DNA of 11,215 bases, taken from positions 1-11,215 of the forward strand of contig JABSPG010000088.1 in the NCBI GenBank assembly GCA_013214445.1. The letters run 5' to 3'. Shown piece after piece: positions 6,150-10,991 of the stretch. The DNA is from Ekhidna sp. GTDB lineage: Bacteria > Bacteroidota > Bacteroidia > Cytophagales > Cyclobacteriaceae. Each line of letters begins with the position of its first letter. Position 1 is the stretch's first letter. Both the position numbers and the translations under genes were made by a program. The notes under the pieces were generated by a model, which made no database searches, had not been told where the DNA came from, and saw only the letters and a list, made by a program, of their open reading frames with translations.

Positions 6150-6476
6150 TTGAAAGAGCAAGACAAAGTGAAATCCAAGTTGGCGACGGAGACGACACCC
6201 CGTCCTGCTCTTAACCCACCGCATTTGGGAAGCGATGAATTTAAATCTTTAGGTCAAGCCTCAAGCGAACTCATCGCGAAGCTGACAAACAGGGCGAAGG
6301 CGGGAGCCATATCGGGAGAAAACACTCAACCGCCTTCTAAGATGATGCAGGGAGAAAACATCATCTATTTGAACTCAAAGGGCATGAAGAAACGCCCACC
6401 AAATCGACAAAATGACAAAGCAAGCGACGATGATGAAAATCATAATTCCTGCCGTTTGTTTTATATCTTTCAGTGA
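6150..6476 (+). CDS. Possible opposite-strand small protein, 108 aa
   Basis: An open frame begins at TTG 6150, seven bases after AAAGGA, or alternatively at GTG 6105, and ends at TGA 6474-6476. The protein is polar and basic (KEQDKVKSKLATETTPRPAL at the start, SSELIAKLTNRAKAGA in the middle) and could be partly disordered. It fills a 280-base stretch that is empty on the minus strand, but it is antisense to the operon and to the 35-aa membrane peptide, and no promoter is evident. Against it: all other genes of this arm lie on the other strand and I recognise no family. It may only be a by-product of the inverted repeat. Confidence 0.28.
   Translation: MKEQDKVKSKLATETTPRPALNPPHLGSDEFKSLGQASSELIAKLTNRAKAGAISGENTQPPSKMMQGENIIYLNSKGMKKRPPNRQNDKASDDDENHNSCRLFYIFQ
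6152..6160 (-). promoter_or_regulatory. boxA-like element before the hairpin (possible nut site)
   Basis: The minus strand reads TGCTCTTTC, matching the first eight bases of the bacterial ribosomal boxA TGCTCTTTAACA. It is followed after six bases by the hairpin at 6145-6096. boxA followed by a stem-loop, placed between the cro-type gene and the cII-type gene, is the order of lambda nutR. The hairpin is longer than a lambda boxB and no N-like protein was found, so the match may be chance. Confidence 0.3.
6314..6366. repeat. Direct repeat GGGAGAAAACA and adjoining 8-bp stem-loop
   Basis: GGGAGAAAACA occurs at 6314-6324 and 6350-6360, 36 bases apart. The second copy lies in the loop and arm of an inverted repeat AGATGATG/CATCATCT (6340-6347, 6359-6366). 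On the minus strand the element reads TGTTTTCTCCC twice, in the untranslated stretch between two genes of the operon. The meaning is unknown; it could be part of an antitermination leader. Confidence 0.35.
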
Positions 6477-6482
6477 CATCAT
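6375..6482 (-). CDS. Small single-pass membrane peptide, 35 aa
   Basis: This gene is below usual length cut-offs. It starts with two ATG codons (6482 and 6479) overlapping the stop of the 74-aa regulator (ATGA), with AGGAG nine bases upstream, and ends at TGA 6377-6375. After MMSLKDIKQT comes one hydrophobic stretch, AGIMIFIIVACFVILSIWWA, long enough to span the membrane. The tail is FLHAL. Short hydrophobic peptides next to phage regulators are common but are rarely characterised. A toxin or a host-membrane modulator is possible. The coupling with the regulator gene and the good ribosome site support it; the opposite-strand frame overlaps it. Confidence 0.5.
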   Translation of the reverse strand: MMSLKDIKQTAGIMIFIIVACFVILSIWWAFLHAL

Positions 6483-6703
6483 TCTGCTGGCTCCTGATTT
6501 GGGTAAATATCAGGTCGCAAAATACTTTTGGGAATGCCGGTAAGTGAGCTAATCGCTATCACACGTTCGGCTGTGACACGCCGCTCGCCTGATTCATAGT
6601 ATGACCATAAAGTTTGCGAAATACCAAAAAGTTTTGCTGCATCCGCAGATGATAATTTTTTGCTTTTTCGCCATTGCGACAATGAATTAAATTTGTTTTC
6701 CAT
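6479..6703 (-). CDS. Cro/CI-type HTH regulator, 74 aa
   Basis: Residues 8-62 form an XRE-type helix-turn-helix: WRKSKKLSSADAAKLFGISQ, then TLWSYYESGERRVTAERVI. The recognition helix is around SQTLWSYYESG, and the C-terminal IPKSILRPDIYP is typical of short Cro-like proteins. With no dimerisation or self-cleavage domain it is a single-domain DNA-binding protein. It is the first gene of the replication arm and would be co-transcribed with it, the place of cro. The predicted start of transcription falls on the A of the ATG and no ribosome binding site precedes it, so its mRNA is probably leaderless, like lambda cI from PRM. It is divergent from the 93-aa regulator, and a palindromic operator lies within its own promoter, allowing self-control. 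Confidence 0.85.
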   Translation of the reverse strand: MENKFNSLSQWRKSKKLSSADAAKLFGISQTLWSYYESGERRVTAERVIAISSLTGIPKSILRPDIYPNQEPAE

Positions 6704-6709
6704 ACGGGA

Positions 6710-6737
6710 ACAATATCACAATATGTGATTATGTCAA
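6710..6737 (-). promoter_or_regulatory. Promoter of the minus (replication) arm
   Basis: On the minus strand a perfect TTGACA (6737-6732), a 16-base spacer and TATTGT (6715-6710) form a good sigma-70 type promoter. The first transcribed base would be about seven bases past the -10, at the A of the ATG at 6703. The spacer is almost filled by the operator palindrome, so a bound regulator would block polymerase. Confidence 0.65.
6715..6729. promoter_or_regulatory. Operator 1, ATCACA-ATA-TGTGAT
   Basis: A perfect inverted repeat with 6-bp arms and a 3-base centre lies between the -35 and -10 of the minus-arm promoter. The same sequence recurs with one change at 7329-7343 and with two changes at 7298-7312. 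It is probably the binding site of one or both HTH regulators. Confidence 0.75.
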
Positions 6738-6788
6738 CTATAACAATTTGAAAATTGCAGAAAAACGCAATAAATGCTTTAAAAATCC

Positions 6789-7070
6789 ATGACTTCAAAA
6801 AGTGAAAAGCCTCACATAGATATTGGCGTCCGGTTAAAAATGGTGAGAAAACACCTGGGGTATACTCAATCCGACTTTTCAAGAATCCATAATTTCAGCC
6901 AGCCTCAATATGCAAACTGGGAATCTGGCTTTAGACGAATACCAATCGAAAGCGCTGCAATACTTGAAGAACGTTATGGCGTAACGTTAGATTTTATTTT
7001 TTTAGGCAGACTTAAAACATTACCGCACAATTTAGCGGTCGCATTTGGCGATAGCCCTTTAGATAAATAA
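6789..7070 (+). CDS. XRE-family HTH regulator (repressor candidate), 93 aa
   Basis: Residues 12-72 are an XRE domain: IGVRLKMVRKHLGYTQSDFS, then HNFSQPQYANWESGFRRIPI and AAILEERYGVTLDFIFLG. The ending LKTLPHNLAVAF is typical of short alphaproteobacterial phage regulators. It lacks the C-terminal protease/oligomerisation domain of lambda CI, so it would not be inactivated by RecA-driven self-cleavage. It is divergent from the 74-aa regulator across an 85-base interval and lies before the plus arm. This makes it the likely lysogeny repressor, though roles of the two regulators could be reversed. No strong ribosome site precedes the ATG. A weak TTGAAA (6748-6753) and TAAATG (6771-6776) pair would give a very short leader. 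Confidence 0.85.
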   Translation: MTSKSEKPHIDIGVRLKMVRKHLGYTQSDFSRIHNFSQPQYANWESGFRRIPIESAAILEERYGVTLDFIFLGRLKTLPHNLAVAFGDSPLDK

Positions 7071-7297
7071 TATAGATAGCTTAGTGATAGATCGCTTTTT
7101 TCGGCTGTATTAATCAAAATATCATCTTTTCTCATACGCAATACTTCCTAGTTTAGTGCAATTAACAAAAAGCCTATTTTCGCAAAGAAATTACTGCAAT
7201 ACGTAATTTTTAATATAAATTTAACTTTTGTTTTCCGTGATTTTGCTTATTGGATTTTTTTTAATTATAATATTTTTGAATTAAAATATCATTTTTT
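7071..7297. other. Gene-free A/T-rich interval
   Basis: This stretch between the repressor-like gene and the operators is very A/T-rich. It contains isolated half-operators (AGTGAT near 7083, GTGAT near 7237) but no convincing terminator. A 53-codon open frame on the minus strand (7135 to 6974, AGGAAG eight bases before ATG) runs antisense into the repressor gene. I regard it as doubtful. Confidence 0.4.
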
Positions 7298-7312
7298 ATC
7301 ACAATTAGTGAT
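7298..7312. promoter_or_regulatory. Operator 2, ATCACAATTAGTGAT
   Basis: This is the same palindrome as at 6715 with two changed bases in the centre-right; the arms ATCAC/GTGAT are intact. Its distance to operator 3 is 31 bases from start to start, about three helical turns. This would put two bound dimers on one face of the DNA and allow them to cooperate. It lies just upstream of the -35 of the plus-arm promoter. Confidence 0.65.
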
Positions 7313-7320
7313 TTTTTATA

Positions 7321-7348
7321 TTGCTATATTCACAATATGTGATAATAT
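7321..7348 (+). promoter_or_regulatory. Promoter of the plus (recombination) arm
   Basis: TTGCTA (7321-7326), a 16-base spacer and TAATAT (7343-7348) form a plausible promoter about 30 bases before the first gene of the plus arm. An alternative -10, GATAAT at 7341-7346, has the extended TGT in front. Operator 3 covers the spacer in either reading, so a repressor should shut it. Confidence 0.5.
7329..7343. promoter_or_regulatory. Operator 3, TTCACAATATGTGAT
   Basis: Fourteen of fifteen bases are identical to operator 1. It lies inside the plus-arm promoter, as operator 1 does in the minus-arm promoter. The symmetry implies that one protein controls both arms. Confidence 0.75.
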
Positions 7349-7380
7349 TATCCTAACAACGCAATTGAAGGGATGATGAA

Positions 7381-7668
7381 ATGAGCAATCAAACAAACGA
7401 GCAACAGGCAGTTGAAAACCTAATCATGGAACTGTCTGGCATGATTAAATCAATTCCAAATTGTCAACGTATCAACACAATGAAGGCAATCGGCGCAGCG
7501 GTATCGCATACCCTTGTTGAGCTTGGTGATGATTATGCAAACGCACATGGTTTGGATAATGAGCGCCGTTTTGATGATGTAAACGAGCCAATTCAAGAAA
7601 CGATTGAGCTTATTTATAACGACATTCATTTTTCCATAGACCAGCGTATTGATCGGGAGGTTGCGTAA
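7381..7668 (+). CDS. Hypothetical phage early protein, 95 aa
   Basis: No family is recognised. The protein is acidic and helical: NLIMELSGMIKSIPNCQRIN, then TMKAIGAAVSHTLVELGDDY, a short acidic turn, and PIQETIELIYNDIHFSIDQR. It has no membrane segment. GAAGGGA lies seven bases before the ATG; nearby upstream ATG codons are in other frames or end at once. It is the first gene after the operator-controlled promoter, so it should be among the first proteins made when the plus arm is induced. Such genes often act against host functions. That is only inferred from position. Confidence 0.65.
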   Translation: MSNQTNEQQAVENLIMELSGMIKSIPNCQRINTMKAIGAAVSHTLVELGDDYANAHGLDNERRFDDVNEPIQETIELIYNDIHFSIDQRIDREVA

Positions 7669-7814
7669 TGATTAGCGCCAATCTCCAAGCAAAATACGCC
7701 CGTGAAGACTTTGAGCATTCAAAAGCATCAAAGCGCCGTAAGCGGGTTGAGTTTGCATCGCTTGTTTTTCTGACAATTGCACTAATCGCGCAAGTCGCAT
7801 GGGCATTGTCATGA
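7668..7814 (+). CDS. Small membrane peptide, 48 aa
   Basis: The ATG at 7668 overlaps the previous stop (TAATG) and has GGGAGG seven bases upstream. The N-terminal half is charged (KYAREDFEHSKASKRRKRVE), and residues 29-47 form one hydrophobic segment, FASLVFLTIALIAQVAWAL, ending the protein. Basic residues directly before the segment suggest a single pass with the N-terminus in the cytoplasm. Function is unknown. With the 35-aa peptide on the other arm, each early operon carries a tiny membrane protein near its start. Confidence 0.65.
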   Translation: MISANLQAKYAREDFEHSKASKRRKRVEFASLVFLTIALIAQVAWALS

Positions 7815-8125
7815 ACATTTAAAAACTAATCAACGAATGTTTAGACGCGGCAAGAGTTCTTTCTGAAACAGATACCTTTCCTACTGGTCAAGCAATTCTT
7901 AAAGACGCTGCAAGAGAGATGGAGCGCCTCATAGATGGCATAGGGGCAATTCGTCAATATGGGCACGATACGCTTTCTGGACCTACGAAAAGAGTTGACG
8001 ACACAAGAGATTGGCAACGCGAATCCGTTCTTGAAATGACCAATAGGTCTGTACGCCTTCTACGCGGCAACGCATGGAATGAACCAATCGATCAATCCTC
8101 CCAAGGAGCAACCAATGAACAATAA
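7811..8125 (+). pseudogene. Phage gene interrupted by TAA at codon 4
   Basis: The frame starts at ATG 7811, overlapping the previous stop (ATGA). It reads MNI, then TAA at 7820-7822, then stays open with coding-like sequence to TAA 8123-8125: KLINECLDAARVLSETDTF, then GQAILKDAAREMERLIDGIG, and on to RDWQRESVLEMTNRSVRLLR. Without the stop it would be about 104 aa, probably helical. The sequence before the first later ATG (7919) is clearly the same protein, so the lesion truncates it. Restart at 7919 would give 68 aa, but the AGAGAG there touches the ATG and is badly spaced. No family is recognised. A single base change such as GAA or CAA to TAA would explain it; a sequencing error is possible. 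Confidence 0.6.
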
Positions 8126-8336
8126 ACAACAAAACAAACAACAAGAAACAAAGTTGGTTGCTCCTACATCTTGGCAAACAGTCAATTTGATGGCCGCAGA
8201 ACATGCCAGAAAGCTTGGCCGCGAATGTGAGAAATTAGCCGAAAAAGAAACGGGCTATCACAAAAAATATTGGATGTCGGAAGCGGTTCGTCATTTCAAC
8301 CGCGCAAACGATTATGAATTTTATGGGAGAGTATGA
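8115..8336 (+). CDS. Hypothetical phage protein, 73 aa
   Basis: I chose the ATG at 8115 because AAGGAG lies six bases upstream; an ATG at 8079 has none. The first ten residues are asparagine- and glutamine-rich (MNNKQQNKQQETK). The rest is helical with mixed charge: NLMAAEHARKLGRECEKLAE, then YHKKYWMSEAVRHFNRANDY. No family is recognised. The stop overlaps the ATG of the Rad52-like gene, so the two are probably translated together. It overlaps the end of the interrupted gene by 11 bases. Confidence 0.65.
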   Translation: MNNKQQNKQQETKLVAPTSWQTVNLMAAEHARKLGRECEKLAEKETGYHKKYWMSEAVRHFNRANDYEFYGRV

Positions 8337-8974
8337 TGGACTGGGAAAAAGCAAAACCATTACTTGAGCAAAAGCTCGACACAAATAACGTTAAAGCGGC
8401 CTCAACTGATTTTAACGGGCCTAAAGGCGATTATCTTGAGGGCTGGCATGTCATCAGTGAAGCAAACCGTATCTTTGGCTTTAATGGCTGGTCTTATGAA
8501 ATCTTATCGTTGAAGCAAGCTTGCGAAGTGACGCTAAACGCAAAAGGCAATAACGTTGTCGCCTATATCTGCACCATTTCCGTGGTGGTTGATGGCGTAA
8601 CTCGTCAAGACGTTGGCTATGGTTCAGGCATTAGCAAAAGCCTTGGCGATGCTCATGAAGGCGCAACGAAAGAAGCGGTTACGGATGCTTTAAAACGCGC
8701 CTTGCGTACATTTGGCAATCAATTCGGGCTTGCTCTTTACGATAAAGAAAAACGCAATCTTGAAGATCCTAAAGCCGCTCAAAAAGAACGCGCAGGCAGT
8801 CTTTCGGCTGAGTTGAAAGCTATCGGCACGTTAGACGGTATTCGATCCTTCTGGACCGATAATGTCGATGAAATCAAAACGTTCCCGCAGGTGACGCAAG
8901 ACTACTTGCAACAGGTTTCAGACCGCAAAGAAGCTGAACTTGAGCAATCACCATTTCAGGAGGCAGCAGAATGA
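8333..8974 (+). CDS. Rad52/Rad22-family single-strand annealing protein
   Basis: Phage proteins of this family form rings on single-stranded DNA and anneal complementary strands, often the key recombinase of the phage. The conserved blocks are YLEGWHVISEANRIFGFNGW at 34-53 followed by SYEI, a beta segment to about residue 95, DVGYGSGISKSLGDAHEGAT at 93-112, and AVTDALKRALRTFGNQFGLA at 115-134. These match the Rad52 annealing domain, with GDAHEGATKEA-x-TDA-x-KRALR-x-FG-x-x-FG its strongest signature. The C-terminal 75 residues are variable and acidic, possibly for contact with SSB. The gene starts with ATGATG, overlapping the previous stop, and ends in ATGA with the coiled-coil gene. No exonuclease partner gene is visible in the window. 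Confidence 0.93.
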   Translation: MMDWEKAKPLLEQKLDTNNVKAASTDFNGPKGDYLEGWHVISEANRIFGFNGWSYEILSLKQACEVTLNAKGNNVVAYICTISVVVDGVTRQDVGYGSGISKSLGDAHEGATKEAVTDALKRALRTFGNQFGLALYDKEKRNLEDPKAAQKERAGSLSAELKAIGTLDGIRSFWTDNVDEIKTFPQVTQDYLQQVSDRKEAELEQSPFQEAAE

Positions 8975-9699
8975 ACCAGATAGCCTCTATTGGGCATAAC
9001 AGCCCACCTACCCCGTTCGATGAAATCGAAACGCGTATTAATGAATTATACGATGAAGCGAAACTATGGCTAGATGGCGAACCAGTCACCAAACAAGAAC
9101 AGGCTGACGCACTCAATACACTTGCAAATCATATTCGTGATGCTGCAAAACAAGCTGACCAAATGCGAAAAGAGGAAGCCAAGCCGTTCGATGATGGAAA
9201 AAAAGAAGTTCAAGACCGTTACAATCCACTCATCCAGAAAGGTAAAGGCAAAACAGAGCTTGCACTCAATGCGGTTAAATCAGCTCTAAAGCCTTATCTT
9301 CTTGAGCTTGATCGTATTCAACAAGAGGCAGCGCAAAAGGCACGTGAAGAAGCTGAACGCGCAGAACGGGATGCACAAGCAGCAATGCAACATCGCGACC
9401 CGTCAAATATTGAACAAAACGAAGAGGCTCACCGATTAGCTGAACAAGCTAAAGCCGCTCAACAGGCTGCGAATAAGGCAAGCAACGCAAAAGCACATGC
9501 AAAAGGTGCTGGACGCGCAACAGGCTTACGGACGCGCACTAAGGTTTCAATTGTAAACGAGCGCGATGCAGCAGCATGGGCATGGAAGCACGACCGCGAG
9601 GCATTGATGATTTTCGTACTAACACAAGCTGAGAAAGCTGTTCGAGCTGGTGCAACAAAGCTTGAAGGCTTCAACATAACAGAAGAAAAGGTAATTTAA
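8971..9699 (+). CDS. Coiled-coil phage protein between annealing protein and SSB, 242 aa
   Basis: The protein opens with MNQIASIGHNSPPTPFDEIE, a start common in alphaproteobacterial phage proteins of the recombination module. It continues with a helical region to about 100. Residues about 105-178 are rich in alanine, glutamate, arginine and lysine (AQKAREEAERAERDAQAAMQ, later EEAHRLAEQAKAAQQAANKA) and should form a coiled coil. The C-terminal 60 residues (RATGLRTRTKVSIVNERDAA to KLEGFNITEEKV) are conserved-looking and more globular. AGGAGG precedes the ATG by eight bases, and the start overlaps the Rad52-like stop. Conserved placement beside Rad52 and SSB suggests an accessory factor in recombination, but no activity is established. 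Confidence 0.75.
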   Translation: MNQIASIGHNSPPTPFDEIETRINELYDEAKLWLDGEPVTKQEQADALNTLANHIRDAAKQADQMRKEEAKPFDDGKKEVQDRYNPLIQKGKGKTELALNAVKSALKPYLLELDRIQQEAAQKAREEAERAERDAQAAMQHRDPSNIEQNEEAHRLAEQAKAAQQAANKASNAKAHAKGAGRATGLRTRTKVSIVNERDAAAWAWKHDREALMIFVLTQAEKAVRAGATKLEGFNITEEKVI

Positions 9700-10161
9700 A
9701 TGCTCAATTCATGCAGTTTCATAGGCAATTGTGGCGCAGATCCCGAAATAAAAACACTTCCAAATTCAGATAAACGAGTGGCAAACTTATCACTCGGCGT
9801 AACTGAGAAATGGAAAGACAAACAAACTGGTCAAAAGCAAGAGCGCACAGAATGGGTTCGCCTCAATTGTTTCCAGGATGGTCTTGTCGGTGTCATTCAA
9901 AGCTACGTCAAAAAAGGCACAAAAATTTATGTCTCTGGCAAGATGGCTACCAGAAAATGGCAAACTCAATCAGGTGAAGACCGCTACTCAACCGAAATCA
10001 ATATCGACAAGCTAATCCTACTCGATAGCCCAAACAACAACGCCAATTCAGGCGGTAACTATGGCGCTGCATCACAAGGTGAGCAAGGATTTAGATCCGG
10101 CACAGGAACACAAGGTGGTCAAAGCAGCTTTAACGACGATACGGACTCGATTCCATTTTGA
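9700..10161 (+). CDS. ssb: Single-stranded DNA-binding protein
   Basis: SSB coats single-stranded DNA and recruits repair and replication proteins. Residues 1-108 are the OB-fold: MLNSCSFIGNCGADPEIKTL, then RVANLSLGVTEKWKDKQTGQ, then ERTEWVRLNCFQDGL, YVKKGTKIYVSGKMATRKWQ and STEINIDKLILLD. Residues 109-145 are a glycine-, asparagine- and glutamine-rich linker, and the end DDTDSIPF is the acidic tip that binds partner proteins (DDDIPF in Escherichia coli). At 153 aa it has the usual bacterial length. It begins directly after the coiled-coil gene, and AAAAGG lies nine bases upstream. As a phage copy it would free replication and Rad52-type annealing from the host supply. Confidence 0.95.
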   Translation: MLNSCSFIGNCGADPEIKTLPNSDKRVANLSLGVTEKWKDKQTGQKQERTEWVRLNCFQDGLVGVIQSYVKKGTKIYVSGKMATRKWQTQSGEDRYSTEINIDKLILLDSPNNNANSGGNYGAASQGEQGFRSGTGTQGGQSSFNDDTDSIPF

Positions 10162-10310
10162 TCGTCACTAACGACACATCAAAGCTCGATATCCGCAATG
10201 GCGTTATTCACTACAAAATACGTCAACAAGACGGAAGCTTTGTTTCGATGACCGTAAAGGACACAGCCAATATGAGGCGCTTTGTTCAATGGGTCCAAAT
10301 ACACGACTAA
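10158..10310 (+). CDS. Small phage protein with TTG start, 50 aa
   Basis: The frame starts at TTG 10158, overlapping the ssb stop (TTGA), and ends at TAA 10308-10310. It reads as a compact beta-rich protein: TSKLDIRNGVIHYKIRQQDG, then SFVSMTVKDTANMRRFVQWV. There is no usable earlier start and no strong ribosome site, so translation would depend on ribosomes finishing ssb. The alternation of strands and the clean fit between ssb and the RNA element support a real gene. No family is recognised. Confidence 0.6.
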   Translation: MIVTNDTSKLDIRNGVIHYKIRQQDGSFVSMTVKDTANMRRFVQWVQIHD

Positions 10311-10315
10311 CCCCC

Positions 10316-10345
10316 GCCTGACGGGTGGCAGGCTATAGACCACCC
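10316..10345 (+). promoter_or_regulatory. Possible H-type RNA pseudoknot before the 80-aa gene
   Basis: Two perfect helices interlock. GCCTG (10316-10320) pairs with CAGGC (10329-10333), and GGGTGG (10323-10328), inside the loop of the first, pairs with CCACCC (10340-10345). Connecting loops are two, zero and six bases, which suits a stacked H-type pseudoknot. A third helix, CCCG (10313-10316) with CGGG (10322-10325), would compete with both. The fold ends two bases before AAAGGA, the ribosome site of the next gene, so it could control its translation. There is no T-run, so it is not an intrinsic terminator. It does not match a riboswitch class I know. Confidence 0.5.
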
Positions 10346-10359
10346 AGAAAGGAATTATG

Positions 10360-10599
10360 ATGGAAGATTATTACGTTTTAGCAACAAACGCTCACGGAAA
10401 GAGACATTATTTTGCTGGTGAAACTGAGAATTTCGGATTCTCGTGCATTGTCATTACGAATTTTATTTTTTCTGCATATGACTTCGCCACAAAAGAAGAT
10501 GCTGAGACGTGCATTGACGCTTTAGATTTAGGCGAAAATTGGGAAATTTCCGAGTGTTTTTCTGGGATGTCTGAGCATCTGAAAAAGGCAATGCCATGA
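10360..10599 (+). CDS. Hypothetical phage protein, 79-80 aa
   Basis: Two ATG codons are adjacent at 10357 and 10360. AAAGGA ends at 10353, leaving six bases to the second but only three to the first, so I prefer the second. The protein is acidic with aromatic residues, MEDYYVLATNAHGKRHYFAG, a hydrophobic block SCIVITNFIFSAYDFATKED, and a helical end. It resembles small phage proteins of alpha/beta type, but no family is recognised. The stop overlaps the NinB start (ATGA). The upstream RNA element makes it the one gene in this arm with clear signs of its own translational control. Confidence 0.65.
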   Translation: MEDYYVLATNAHGKRHYFAGETENFGFSCIVITNFIFSAYDFATKEDAETCIDALDLGENWEISECFSGMSEHLKKAMP

Positions 10600-10991
10600 G
10601 AGGCCAAACCGTCATACTCGCTGGCAACTCACAACGGGATTTTGCAAAGTCATTAATTGATATGGCCCCACAGAATGCCGTTGTGAACATCAAAGAGCGC
10701 AAGAGGTCAAACGATCAAAACGCGCTTATGTGGGCGCTTCTCAGCGATGTATCACGCGCCAAACCTGACGGTAAAACCATGACAACAGACAGATGGAAAA
10801 TGGCATTTATGGATGCTTGCGGCCATGAGGTCCAATTTGAACAAGGCTTAAACGGCGGTTTCTTTCCCGTGGGTCATTCATCATCAAAGTTAAGCGTTTC
10901 AGAAATGAGTGAGCTAATTGAATTTATTTATTCATGGGGATCAGAACACGGCGTTCAATTCAGTGAGAAGCCAGAAAGGAATGCAGCATGA
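10596..10991 (+). CDS. ninB: NinB (Orf-family) recombination protein
   Basis: Lambda NinB (Orf) binds single-stranded DNA and SSB and can replace host RecFOR by helping load the recombinase. Conserved parts are RSNDQNALMWALLSDVSRA at 37-55, TTDRWKMAFMDACGHEVQF at 63-81, and GGFFPVGHSSSKLSVSEMSE at 87-106 followed by LIEFIYSWGSEHGV. The length of 131 aa is near the 146 aa of lambda NinB. In lambda it is also encoded in an early recombination-linked cluster. Here it lies downstream of Rad52-like protein and ssb, with start and end overlapping its neighbours by ATGA and AAGG eight bases before its ATG. Confidence 0.9.
   Translation: MRGQTVILAGNSQRDFAKSLIDMAPQNAVVNIKERKRSNDQNALMWALLSDVSRAKPDGKTMTTDRWKMAFMDACGHEVQFEQGLNGGFFPVGHSSSKLSVSEMSELIEFIYSWGSEHGVQFSEKPERNAA

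Noticed and set aside
5724..6224. Longer 166-aa version of the HTH-like protein
   Set aside because: The extra N-terminus runs through the hairpin and boxA-like leader and lacks a ribosome site. The ATG at 6092 has AAAGGA at good spacing.
6559..6882. 107-codon minus-strand frame through the regulator interval
   Set aside because: It crosses the divergent promoter and operator and is antisense to the 93-aa regulator; two recognisable HTH genes explain the region.
7071..7110. Terminator after the 93-aa regulator (T-run at about 7095)
   Set aside because: The bases before the T-run form no stable stem.
8079..8336. 85-aa version of the gene before Rad52
   Set aside because: The ATG at 8079 has no ribosome site, while the ATG at 8115 has AAGGAG at six bases.
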